A stretch of DNA of 64,000 nt from Phycisphaeraceae bacterium (GTDB taxonomy: Bacteria; Planctomycetota; Phycisphaerae; Phycisphaerales; UBA1924). The stretch covers positions 3,389,649 to 3,453,648 of the forward strand of contig CP075368.1 in assembly GCA_019454185.1 (NCBI GenBank). Reading direction: 5' to 3'. Within the stretch, counting starts at the first letter, position 1. The number at the start of each line of letters is the position of its first letter. A program made the translations under genes and the position numbers. This document shows positions 8,308 to 16,329 of this stretch, piece after piece. A model generated the notes under the pieces. The model had not been told where the DNA came from. It did not search any database and was given only the letters and a program-made list of their open reading frames with translations.

Positions 8308-9546
8308 ATGACGGCCTCGAACGCCATCACGATCGCGAACGACCAGACGCTTGGGGCGCTGATCTCTTCTGCGCAGCAGAAGATCGTCTTCCTCGCCCCC
8401 GCTGCAACGAAGGTGGTTGCTGAGGCACTGGTTGCCGCGTGGCGGAGATTGGGGAGGGACAAGGTCTCGGTCATCCTCGATGTTGATCCCGAGGTCTACC
8501 GCCTTGGGTACGGCGACCCGGAAGCGCTCACGTTGCTGGAGGACGCCGGGCAGGAACTGCGGACCATGTTGCACCGGCAGGCGGGCATTCGCATCGGCCT
8601 GCTGATTGCCGATGATCAGACGATGGTCTTCTCGCCCACGCCGCGGCTGATTGAGGCGGGGCCGAAGCAGGCGAGCCAGCCCAATGCTGTGCTGCTGGGC
8701 ACGCCTTCGGCAAAGATCGCAGCGGAGCTGGGCCAAGGCCCCGAGGGCGTCAAGGCCCAGACAATCGGATTGGACAAGGCGGAGTTGGACAAGATCGCCG
8801 AGGTGAAGACGGAACTGAAAGAGAACCCGCCGCTGTCGTTCGACATCGCCCAGAAGGTTCGGGTCTTCAACGCGTATTTCGAGTTTGTTGATCTGAGCCT
8901 TGAGTCGGTCCTGATTCAGAAGCGGTCGGTGAAGCTGCCGCCGGACCTGGCGAAGTTCACGACGGATGAGGAGTTGAACAGGGCGATCAAGACCTCGGTG
9001 GGGCTGATAGGGGACCATCCGGAACTTTCGGGCGAGCGGATGAAGCGGTACTGCGACGCCATCCGCAAGCGATATCTCGTTGTCCTGCGTGGGTACAAGC
9101 CCGTGGTGCTGCGGAAGAACAAGGCCGCGTTTGAGGCCCGAGTGAGACGACTTCGAGTCAGGGTCGAGGCGTTCGGCCAGAAGCAGGAGCAGGAACTGCA
9201 GAAGGCCATCGATGCGACGCGAGACCGTTTGACCGCACAGATTCTGCCCAGGATCGTCAAGACGCCGCCCACGCGCTGGTTGCGCTTCATTGGCCACAGT
9301 CCAAGCGAGGCCGACATCCGCGACATGCTGGCGCAGGAATTGGGTAGTGTCCTCGGGTCTGCCGCGGAGATCGTCGGCAAGATGCGGGTGAAGCTCTTGT
9401 TCATGGGCGTGACGTTTGAGTCGTTGACGGATCCGGAGTTCATCAAGGTCGCGCAGAAGGCGCTGCCGGGGCTGAAGCGGTTCCATGACGAGTACGACGC
9501 GGCGAAGGGGAAGGACAAGGGTGGCATGTCAGGACGCACGCCATGA
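8308..9546 (+). CDS. Unnamed gene inside the type I RM operon, degenerate PLD-like N-terminus
   Basis: 412 residues, 24 bp after hsdS and before hsdR, so part of the operon. The first 130 residues alternate strands and helices in the order of a phospholipase-D-like half: KIVFLAPAATKVVAEALV, then KVSVILDVDPEVYRLG, DPEALTLLEDAG and IRIGLLIADDQTMVFSPTP. The catalytic HxK(x)4D is absent (the His/Lys positions are not conserved), so it may bind nucleic acid or serve as a scaffold without hydrolysing phosphodiesters. The remaining 280 residues are helical and charged, with a coiled-coil-like stretch (VRVEAFGQKQEQELQKAID). It is not HsdM, HsdS or HsdR, and I know no named family. A DNA-binding or anti-restriction accessory role is inference. 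Confidence 0.8.
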   Translation: MTASNAITIANDQTLGALISSAQQKIVFLAPAATKVVAEALVAAWRRLGRDKVSVILDVDPEVYRLGYGDPEALTLLEDAGQELRTMLHRQAGIRIGLLIADDQTMVFSPTPRLIEAGPKQASQPNAVLLGTPSAKIAAELGQGPEGVKAQTIGLDKAELDKIAEVKTELKENPPLSFDIAQKVRVFNAYFEFVDLSLESVLIQKRSVKLPPDLAKFTTDEELNRAIKTSVGLIGDHPELSGERMKRYCDAIRKRYLVVLRGYKPVVLRKNKAAFEARVRRLRVRVEAFGQKQEQELQKAIDATRDRLTAQILPRIVKTPPTRWLRFIGHSPSEADIRDMLAQELGSVLGSAAEIVGKMRVKLLFMGVTFESLTDPEFIKVAQKALPGLKRFHDEYDAAKGKDKGGMSGRTP

Positions 9547-9560
9547 GGAGCCCACACCGG

Positions 9561-9670
9561 GGATTGGCTAAACCCCTGCGAGAAGATGATGCGTAGCCAA
9601 GCTCTAGCCATTCGGTTAGCCAATCCGATGATGCAAGAGTCTTGATAGCAGTGGTTTAGGATTGGCTAGC
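9561..9670 (+). promoter_or_regulatory. Clustered GGATTGGCTA repeats upstream of hsdR
   Basis: In the 162-bp gap between the unnamed gene and hsdR, the element GGATTGGCTAA occurs at 9561-9571. Its exact inverted copy TTAGCCAATCC is at 9616-9626, and GGATTGGCTAGC is at 9659-9670. Shorter TAGCCA copies at 9594 and 9605 precede the inverted copy. This is the only sizeable gap inside the restriction operon. The repeats could be an operator array or a folded RNA element that lowers or delays hsdR expression relative to the methylase. Function inferred. Confidence 0.5.
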
Positions 9671-9708
9671 AGGGCAACAGGAGAGTTTCCAAACGAGATC
9701 CAAACGCC

Positions 9709-12700
9709 ATGTCTGAGTACAGGTACGTCGAAAGGCCCTTCCTTGACCAACTCGCCGCGCTCGGCTGGGTGGTCATCGATCAGGGTGAGGGCGTCCCCAT
9801 CGACCCCGCGGCGAGTCTGCGGACGGACTTCCGTGAGGTGGTGATCAAGGGCGAGTTCTTTGCGGCTTTGGACGCACTGAATCGGCTGCCCGACGGCCGC
9901 GCCTGGCTGACGGATGCCCAGAAGGAAGACCTGTACGAGGAGATCAGCGGCGTCCGGCTCGCGACGGGGAAGTCGCTGCTCGAAGTCAACGAGGCGATCC
10001 TCAAGCTCCTGTTCAAGATCCAGGTGGACCGCAACGAGGTGACGGGCGAGGAGTATCCGACCGTCACGCTCATCGACTTCGAGAACCCCGATCGCAACCG
10101 CTTCGTCGCGATCAACCAGTACAGGATCGATACGCCGGGGCGGACGCGGGATCATGTGCGGCCCGACATCGTCCTCTTCGTCAATGGCATGCCTCTGGTG
10201 GTCGTGGAGTGCAAGGACGCCAACGAGTTCACCTCGAACCCGATGTACGAGTGCTTCCTGCAGTTGATGCGGTACAGCAACCAGCGGCCGGAGACGAAGG
10301 CCGCGGGGCTGCGTGAGGGCGACGAGCGCCTCTTCTTCACCAATCAACTGCTGATCCGCACCTGCGGCGAGAAGGCCGACTATGGGTCCATAACCTCGAC
10401 CGATGAGGAGTACTTCTTCGTCTGGCGCGACATCTACCCCGATGCGAACCGGACGTACACGCCGCCGCTCGGCAAGGAACGGGCGCAGGAGAAGCTGATC
10501 CAGGGCATGCTGCCGAAGGCGACGCTGCTGGACATCATCCGCAGCTTCGTCATCTTCATGGACACGGGGAAGCAGCGGGTCAAGGTTGTGCCTCGGTATC
10601 AGCAGTACCGCGCGGTCGGCAAAATGCTGGCTCGCATGGAGACCGGTGCGAGACCGGAGGAGAGGTCGGGCGTCGTCTGGCACACGCAGGGCAGCGGCAA
10701 GAGTCTGACGATGGTCTTCGCCATCCGGAAGCTGCGCCGCACCGAGGCGCTCAAGGACTACAAGATCGTTCTGGTCAACGATCGCGTGGACCTTGAGGAC
10801 CAGCTCAGTGAGACGGCGACGCTCTCCGGCGAGACGGTCACCGTCATCCAGTCGTCACAGGAGTTGAAGGAGAAGCTCGCGACAACGTCCTCGAACTTGA
10901 ACATGGTGATGATGCACAAGTTCAGGGAGGCGTCGGAACGGAACACGCCCGACTACCTCGCCAAGGCGCTCAAGGGAGGCAAGCCGGTGCCCGAGTTCGC
11001 CAGCTTCGGCGAGATCAACACCTCCGACCGCATCCTGCTGATGATCGACGAGGCCCATCGGACGCAAGGGAGCGACCTTGGAGACAACCTCTTCGAGGCA
11101 TTCCCTCGCTCGACCAAGGTCGCATTCACGGGTACGCCGCTGATCATGGACCGCCATGTCAAGAAGACATGGCAGCGCTTCGGCGGCTACATCGACAAGT
11201 ATCGGCTCCATGACGCAGTCGAGGACGGGGCGACGGTCCAGATTCTGTACGAGGGACGAACCGCCGAGACGGCCATCAATGACCCGGCTGGATTCGAGAC
11301 CAAGTTCGAGGATCTCTTCAAGGACCGTACCGAGGCGGAACTCATCGCGATCAAGCTCAAGTACGGAACCTCGGGGGATATCTTCGAAGCGCCGAAGCGC
11401 ATCGAGGCGATCGCGAAGGACCTGGTTCGGCACTATGCCGAGAACATCCTGCCCAACGGGTTCAAGGCGCAGGTCGTGTCGTCGTCGAAGATGGCCGCGG
11501 TGCTGTACCGGAAGTACATCGACCAGGCGCTGAAGGAGTACGTCGCGGCGGAGAGGATGAAGCCCAATGCGGACCCCGCGTGGATCAAGAAACTGGAGTT
11601 CCTGAAGACGGCGGTAGTGGTGTCGGCGGACGAGACCAACGAGAAGGCGGAGATCACCGCCGCTCGCAAAGAGGGCAAGCTGATGGACGCCGTCGAGAAC
11701 TTCAAAAGGAAGTTCGAGTACGACGATCCTGAGAAGGCCAACACGGGTATCGCGTTGCTCTGCGTCTGCGACATGCTGCTGACCGGGTTCGACGCGCCCA
11801 TCGAGCAGGTCATGTACTTGGACAAGAGACTGACGGAACACAGTCTCTTGCAGGCCATCGCTCGCGTCAATCGTGTCAGCAAGGGGAAGAGCCGCGGGTA
11901 CGTCGTGGACTACATCGGTCTGGCTGGACATCTCAAGGAGGCCCTTGGGCAGTACAGCAGGGAAGACGCGGATCCGGATGAGAAGCAGGACATCGAGGAC
12001 TCGCTGAAGAACATCGAGACCGAGGTTCCGATACTGGAGAGCCGGTATCAACGTCTGGTGAATCTCTTCAAGGACAAGGGCGTCGGCGAGATCGAGGCGT
12101 TCGTCCAGCAAAGGATGAGGGACCCAAAGCAGACCTATGCGGTGCTGGAGCAGGCCGTGGAGGCCCTCAAGGACATCCGCATGAGGGCGACCTTCGAGGT
12201 CTATCTCAAGCAGTTCATGCAGAGTCTTGACATCGTGCTGCCGCACACGCTGGGAAATCCGTTCAAGGTGCCCGTGAAGCGGTTCGGGTACATCCTCGCT
12301 CAGACGCGTGAGCGGTACAAGGACAACAGTCTGAACCTCGCGGGTGCTGGGGAAAAGGTCAAGCGGCTCATCGACGAGCACCTGATCAGTCTGGGCATCA
12401 ACCCAAAGATCGCGCCCATCGAGTTGATCGACCCCAACTTTGTCAAGGGGTTGTCCAAGCACGCCAATCCCCGGGCGAAGGCGAGCGAGATGGAGCACGC
12501 CATCCGCAAGCACATCAAGGTTCACATCGAGGAAGATCCGGCGCTCTACACCAAGCTGAGCGAGAAGCTCGAAGCCCTTATTCAGAAGCACAAGGAAGAC
12601 TGGACGCTGCTCTGCAAGGAGCTTGATGACCTGCGCCAGGAGGTCGAGAAGGGACGCGAGACGACAGAGACTGGCGTGCCGCCGATGGTCGCACCGTTCC

Positions 12701-12978
12701 ACGATCTGATGGTTGAGATTGCCTATGGCAATGACGGAACGCCAAAGGGGCAGGAAGAGCCGGTCAAGATACTCGCGGCGGCAGTGTTCGGACTGTTCAA
12801 GGAGCGGATCGGTCTGGTTGCGTTCTGGAGTAAGGGGTACGAGGTTGCCCGGCTCAAGGGCGACCTCGCGGAGATGCTGCTCGTCAGCGACATCGAGGCC
12901 ATCATGGAGAGATCGGACAAGCTGGTGACTGAGTTGACGGCGTTGGCTCGTGCAAGGCACAAGGATGTGGTTGGTTGA
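9709..12978 (+). CDS. hsdR: Type I restriction endonuclease subunit R
   Basis: Translocase and nuclease subunit, 1089 residues, normal for HsdR. The N-terminal PD-(D/E)xK nuclease shows RPDIVLFVNGMPLVVVECKD at about residues 150-168. The SF2 motor follows: Walker A TQGSGKSLTMVF at about 327, DEAH box MIDEAHRTQ at about 445, then FTGTPL (motif III) and LLTGFDAP with QAIARVNR (motifs V/VI). The C-terminal third is helical and probably docks on HsdM. The ATG is chosen at 9709 (MSEYRYVERPFLDQL). Its last bases overlap the next gene as ATGA. All catalytic motifs are intact, so the system looks active. Confidence 0.96.
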   Translation: MSEYRYVERPFLDQLAALGWVVIDQGEGVPIDPAASLRTDFREVVIKGEFFAALDALNRLPDGRAWLTDAQKEDLYEEISGVRLATGKSLLEVNEAILKLLFKIQVDRNEVTGEEYPTVTLIDFENPDRNRFVAINQYRIDTPGRTRDHVRPDIVLFVNGMPLVVVECKDANEFTSNPMYECFLQLMRYSNQRPETKAAGLREGDERLFFTNQLLIRTCGEKADYGSITSTDEEYFFVWRDIYPDANRTYTPPLGKERAQEKLIQGMLPKATLLDIIRSFVIFMDTGKQRVKVVPRYQQYRAVGKMLARMETGARPEERSGVVWHTQGSGKSLTMVFAIRKLRRTEALKDYKIVLVNDRVDLEDQLSETATLSGETVTVIQSSQELKEKLATTSSNLNMVMMHKFREASERNTPDYLAKALKGGKPVPEFASFGEINTSDRILLMIDEAHRTQGSDLGDNLFEAFPRSTKVAFTGTPLIMDRHVKKTWQRFGGYIDKYRLHDAVEDGATVQILYEGRTAETAINDPAGFETKFEDLFKDRTEAELIAIKLKYGTSGDIFEAPKRIEAIAKDLVRHYAENILPNGFKAQVVSSSKMAAVLYRKYIDQALKEYVAAERMKPNADPAWIKKLEFLKTAVVVSADETNEKAEITAARKEGKLMDAVENFKRKFEYDDPEKANTGIALLCVCDMLLTGFDAPIEQVMYLDKRLTEHSLLQAIARVNRVSKGKSRGYVVDYIGLAGHLKEALGQYSREDADPDEKQDIEDSLKNIETEVPILESRYQRLVNLFKDKGVGEIEAFVQQRMRDPKQTYAVLEQAVEALKDIRMRATFEVYLKQFMQSLDIVLPHTLGNPFKVPVKRFGYILAQTRERYKDNSLNLAGAGEKVKRLIDEHLISLGINPKIAPIELIDPNFVKGLSKHANPRAKASEMEHAIRKHIKVHIEEDPALYTKLSEKLEALIQKHKEDWTLLCKELDDLRQEVEKGRETTETGVPPMVAPFHDLMVEIAYGNDGTPKGQEEPVKILAAAVFGLFKERIGLVAFWSKGYEVARLKGDLAEMLLVSDIEAIMERSDKLVTELTALARARHKDVVG

Positions 12979-13673
12979 TGCGCCAGTACAAGGACATCCT
13001 GTACACGCTCACTCGGAGCCGTCGCAAGACGGCGAGTATCTATGTCGAGCGGGACGGTAGCGTTTCTGTCCTTGTGCCCGAGAAACTCACCGATCCCCAG
13101 GTTGACCGGATCATCGAGATCAAGCGACCGCAGATCTACAAGGCCATCGCTGAGTGGGACGAACTCAATGCCAAGCGGTACACACGCGAGTTCGTCAATG
13201 GTGAGGGGTTCCCGTATCTCGGTCGCTCCTACCGCCTGAGAATTGTGGAGCGGCAGAAATATCCGCTCGCCCTGAGGGATGGTTTCTTCTGTCTGAAGTC
13301 AAAGGTGACACCCGCCAGCCGGACCAAGGCTACCGCGTCGTTCAAGGCGTTCTACAGGAAGAGGGGGCTTATCTGGATTCGGCGACGCGTCGCGCACTTC
13401 AGCAAGCGGATGGGGGTGACGGTCAGGACCGTCCGTGTGATGGAGCTTCGGCATCGATGGGCTTCATGCACACAAAGCGGTGCGGTCAACTTCAACTGGC
13501 GGACCATGATGGCTCCTCCAACGATCATCGACTACATCGTTGTTCACGAACTGGCCCACTTGCTGCATCCGAACCACTCCGCTGCCTTCTGGAACGAGGT
13601 GGACAAGGTGATGCCCGACTACCGCGATCGGCGAGAGTGGCTTCGACGCAACGGAGCTGGGCTTGGCTTGTGA
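12978..13673 (+). CDS. YgjP/DUF45-family zinc metallopeptidase
   Basis: M48-like metal-dependent hydrolase often found as the last gene of type I RM operons. The zinc site is HELAHLLHPNHSAAFW: HExxH plus a third His. Upstream strands VRVMELRHRWASCTQSGAVN match the family's conserved RWGSC-type segment, here RWASC. The start is the ATG at 12978, which overlaps the hsdR stop as ATGA and implies translational coupling; a TTG one codon upstream is also possible. Its job in restriction systems is not established. Processing of RM subunits is a reasonable guess. Confidence 0.88.
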   Translation: MRQYKDILYTLTRSRRKTASIYVERDGSVSVLVPEKLTDPQVDRIIEIKRPQIYKAIAEWDELNAKRYTREFVNGEGFPYLGRSYRLRIVERQKYPLALRDGFFCLKSKVTPASRTKATASFKAFYRKRGLIWIRRRVAHFSKRMGVTVRTVRVMELRHRWASCTQSGAVNFNWRTMMAPPTIIDYIVVHELAHLLHPNHSAAFWNEVDKVMPDYRDRREWLRRNGAGLGL

Positions 13674-13749
13674 TGCCGCTGTGGAGAACGTCATCGCGGA
13701 GTGCCGCTTTGTGAAAGGGACCGTAGCCGGGCGATGAGAGTGATCGGGC

Positions 13750-15477
13750 ATGGCCAAACGAACCCACAGCGCGATCGAGTCCAACGCCGATTCAGGTGAT
13801 GGGCCCGGCGCGCTGGACCGTGCGATCGACCGCTTCTCAATGCTGCATGTGTTGTCCAGGCGAGTTCTTCAGGCGTGGGCGGCGTGGCAGGCGTCCATCG
13901 CGAACAGCCCGGTCGGCGAACGGCCGGACACCGAGGACGTCGCTTGGGGGCTTGCCGAAGGGATAACCACGCTCAAGGAACTCACTGCGCGGAAGGCGGA
14001 GCGCCGCGCGCGAGCGCCTCGGATGTTCCAGAGTTGGTGCCGCCACTACGACGCGTACGACGACATGGTGTTCGCGGTCGATCGATGGCGGGAAGCTCTC
14101 GATGCTGCGAAAGCCTCGCTGCCCGAGGTCGCCCGTTGGGTTGACGACGAGCGGGGACCGCCACTGAAGCGCTGGACAGCCGAAGCGCAGCGATTGCTGG
14201 GGAAATTCGGAGGGCACATCAACCGTTACACGGAGGCCGAAGTCCCAGCGCGACTGGACGCCGCAGGATTCGAGGCGTGCATGGCTGAGGTCTACGCCAA
14301 ACTGAGCGATCTGAAGAGCATCCCGCATCATCCAGAGCCCGAGAGTGCCCCGGCGGGTGCGGACATGGTGAGTGCCGTGAATGCTGCCTATGGGGCACTC
14401 ATGGAGTTCCTCGACGTAGCTGCGACACTCGCGCACATGGCCCGTCATGCGTCGGGGCCAAACGCTAGAGGGCTGGGCCTCGCGTATGGCAGAGCGCTGG
14501 TGTCATGGCTTGACCTCACAGCCTTGTTGACGCCAGATGTGCGAGGCGCGGCAAGATCGTGCTACTCGGCCGGATCACCGCCCATTCGCGTTGGAAAGCT
14601 CCGGCCATCTCCAAGCGTGATCGAGGCAGTCGCGGACGGACTTGGAGTCGCTGTCCGAAACGCGGTGTACCAAGACCGACTGCACCCGCTGGAATCGCGC
14701 GCGAGCGAGTCATGGAAGGAAGCAAAGGCGCGACTGGGAACCCAAGCACCGATGGATGCTTGGGCCGTTCTTGAGTCCGATTGGAACAAGTCGAGGCCGG
14801 AGATTCGCGAGCGGGCATTGCTCTTGCTCAAGTGCCCCTCCATCGAGTTCGACGATCTTCTCGTACGCGCAGGGCGAGAGGCGGAGGCGGCGCTTGCAAC
14901 GGGAGCAGATCGAGCGACACCCGACCTCAGTTCGGAGACGGTCGAGAATCTCCTGAAGAAACTGCTGGCGCAGACCGTACAGGCCACTACGCAACTCTCT
15001 CAGGACCGGAAGGCTACGGACTGGAAGCAGGTGCAGGCGCTGCTTCTTGCCAAGCGGGAGCGCGGCGAGAGCTACACCGACAGCCGCACATTGGCAAAGG
15101 AGTGTGGGTGCTCCACGGGGACAGTGCTCAAGGCGATCAAGGCAAGCACCCTACTCCGAGGGTGGGCGAAACGGAGTGGCCAAGGAGCGGGCTCCCGAAA
15201 GACCCAGCAGATGAACGAGGTAGTTCGTGACCGTGCGACTCAGAGGAAAGAGGCGGCACCCGATCAATACATCCCCCCAGAAGACGTGGATGCGACTATG
15301 GCTGAGCTAGTCGCACAGTCGAAGCCTGCTGAGCAAGAACGCCTCCGAGCGCTCTCTCCTGATCAGCAACGCCGCATCGCGCAGTTGTATCAAGAGCAAC
15401 AGAAAGACGAGCGGGCAGGCAGTTCCGCATCTCGCGCGCGTCAGCGGCGAGGAAAGCGGAAGCAAGCGAACAGCTAG
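13750..15477 (+). CDS. Unrecognised 575-aa protein of the integrative element, C-terminal HTH
   Basis: Starts MAKRTHSAIESN and is mostly alpha-helical, with many Trp/Arg/Glu residues. No enzyme motif is visible. Residues about 450-475 read YTDSRTLAKECGCSTGTVLKAIKAS, a helix-turn-helix of the kind that follows a variable helical domain. The last 80 residues are Gln/Arg-rich and end in a strongly basic tail (RQRRGKRKQANS). It is the first gene of the co-directed element module, 76 bp after the metallopeptidase. A replication-initiation or element-specific DNA-binding protein is possible; I do not assign one. Confidence 0.7.
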   Translation: MAKRTHSAIESNADSGDGPGALDRAIDRFSMLHVLSRRVLQAWAAWQASIANSPVGERPDTEDVAWGLAEGITTLKELTARKAERRARAPRMFQSWCRHYDAYDDMVFAVDRWREALDAAKASLPEVARWVDDERGPPLKRWTAEAQRLLGKFGGHINRYTEAEVPARLDAAGFEACMAEVYAKLSDLKSIPHHPEPESAPAGADMVSAVNAAYGALMEFLDVAATLAHMARHASGPNARGLGLAYGRALVSWLDLTALLTPDVRGAARSCYSAGSPPIRVGKLRPSPSVIEAVADGLGVAVRNAVYQDRLHPLESRASESWKEAKARLGTQAPMDAWAVLESDWNKSRPEIRERALLLLKCPSIEFDDLLVRAGREAEAALATGADRATPDLSSETVENLLKKLLAQTVQATTQLSQDRKATDWKQVQALLLAKRERGESYTDSRTLAKECGCSTGTVLKAIKASTLLRGWAKRSGQGAGSRKTQQMNEVVRDRATQRKEAAPDQYIPPEDVDATMAELVAQSKPAEQERLRALSPDQQRRIAQLYQEQQKDERAGSSASRARQRRGKRKQANS

Positions 15478-15498
15478 GGGTTGATGGGTCGCGCAGGG

Positions 15499-15570
15499 GG
15501 GCGCGCACGTGCGCGCCCGGGGTGCTGTCCGTATCGAGAATTCCAGCACTTCCAGGTTGCGCACGTGCGC
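15499..15570 (+). promoter_or_regulatory. Twin GCGCACGTGCGC palindromes upstream of the small HTH genes
   Basis: A perfect 20-bp palindrome (GGGCGCGCACGTGCGCGCCC, 15499-15518) and a second 12-bp palindrome with the same core (GCGCACGTGCGC, 15559-15570) have centres 56 bp apart. They fill the only gap in the element module, directly before the first excisionase-like gene. Operator sites for one of the small HTH proteins, or sites for recombination-directionality or replication proteins, are the likely uses. Palindromicity is seen; function is inferred. Confidence 0.55.
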
Positions 15571-15615
15571 GCGCGTGTTCCTTCAAAGGGATGTATCCCG
15601 GAAGGAGCCCGCTAC

Positions 15616-15846
15616 GTGAAAGCCCCAGGTCCCGTACCAAAGTTGAGAACAGCCGGTGTGCTTGCCGCCGATCTCGGTGTGCCGATTCACCGGGTACTTC
15701 ATGTGCTTCGCACGCGAAGCCACATCCGACCCACTGCGAGCGCTGGGGGGCTGCGTCTGTACGACCGGGCGGCCGTAGAACTGGTGCGTAAGGAGCTCGA
15801 AGCCATCGATGCGTCCCGTGGGCGGGAGGTGTCGCATGGAGGGTGA
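15616..15846 (+). CDS. Small MerR/excisionase-like HTH protein
   Basis: 76 residues from a GTG at 15616. The start is decided by the strong GGAAGGAG 7 bp upstream; the frame is open back to 15481 but that part is Arg/Gly-rich with no good start. LRTAGVLAADLGVPIHRVLH is a helix-turn-helix, followed by LRTRSHIRPTASAGGLRLYD, the wing and 'LYD' of MerR-type heads, and a final helix (AAVELVRKELEAI). Lacking any effector domain, it fits a recombination directionality factor or small repressor. It overlaps the next gene by 11 bp. Confidence 0.7.
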   Translation: MKAPGPVPKLRTAGVLAADLGVPIHRVLHVLRTRSHIRPTASAGGLRLYDRAAVELVRKELEAIDASRGREVSHGG

Positions 15847-16099
15847 CCGAACCAGGTCGATCCGCGCTGTGTCAGGCGTCGTCCTTGCACTGCGGTCGTC
15901 CGAGGCCGCGAAGGCGCTCGGCATCTCGCCTCGCCTGCTGGCAACGCTGGTCGCCCAGAACCGGATCCCTCATGCGCGGATCAACCGAGCAGTCGTGTTC
16001 CCGGTCGCGGACCTCACGCGTTGGCTGTCTGAGCAAGCCGCGAAGTCCAATGGCTCATCGATGCCGGTGGGTGCGTCGCAGAGTGGCGGTGCCGCATGA
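15836..16099 (+). CDS. Small HTH/excisionase-like protein
   Basis: 87 residues from ATG 15836, with GGGAGG upstream in the end of the previous gene. The middle reads LRSSEAAKALGISPRLLATL, then AQNRIPHARINRAVVFPVAD and LTRWLSEQA: the layout of the HTH_17/excisionase family, where a DNA-binding helix pair is followed by a wing with a conserved 'r.v.f...dL..wl'. The tail is short and polar. Its stop overlaps the next ATG as ATGA. It is the second of three in-line HTH genes of the element. Confidence 0.72.
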   Translation: MEGDRTRSIRAVSGVVLALRSSEAAKALGISPRLLATLVAQNRIPHARINRAVVFPVADLTRWLSEQAAKSNGSSMPVGASQSGGAA

Positions 16100-16329
16100 G
16101 CCACGACATCGCGCTCTCAACGCGGGAGCCCACCATTGAGTTGGAGCGCCTGCTTACCTACCGCCAGGCCGCCGAGGTACTTGGCGTGACGGAGCGGACC
16201 GTCCGAACGTACGTTCGCACCAGATCGCTCCTGAGTGCGCGATTCGGGCGCAGCGTGCGAATCGATCCCGCTGACCTGCGCACATTCATCGATGCCGCGA
16301 AGGGCAATCGTGGGGGAGGTGACGTTTGA
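16096..16329 (+). CDS. Small HTH/excisionase-family protein
   Basis: 77 residues. LLTYRQAAEVLGVTERTVRT is a textbook HTH_17 recognition unit, followed by YVRTRSLLSARFGRSVRIDP and DLRTFIDAA, the wing and closing helix of excisionase-family proteins. It starts at the ATGA overlap with the previous gene and itself overlaps the next gene (TTGA). The three consecutive HTH genes differ in sequence, so they are not a recent tandem duplication. Probably one is the recombination directionality factor for the nearby integrase. Confidence 0.78.
   Translation: MSHDIALSTREPTIELERLLTYRQAAEVLGVTERTVRTYVRTRSLLSARFGRSVRIDPADLRTFIDAAKGNRGGGDV

Noticed and set aside
10855..12960. 701-residue minus-strand frame opposite hsdR
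   Set aside because: Antisense shadow of a clear enzyme gene, no motif or ribosome site.
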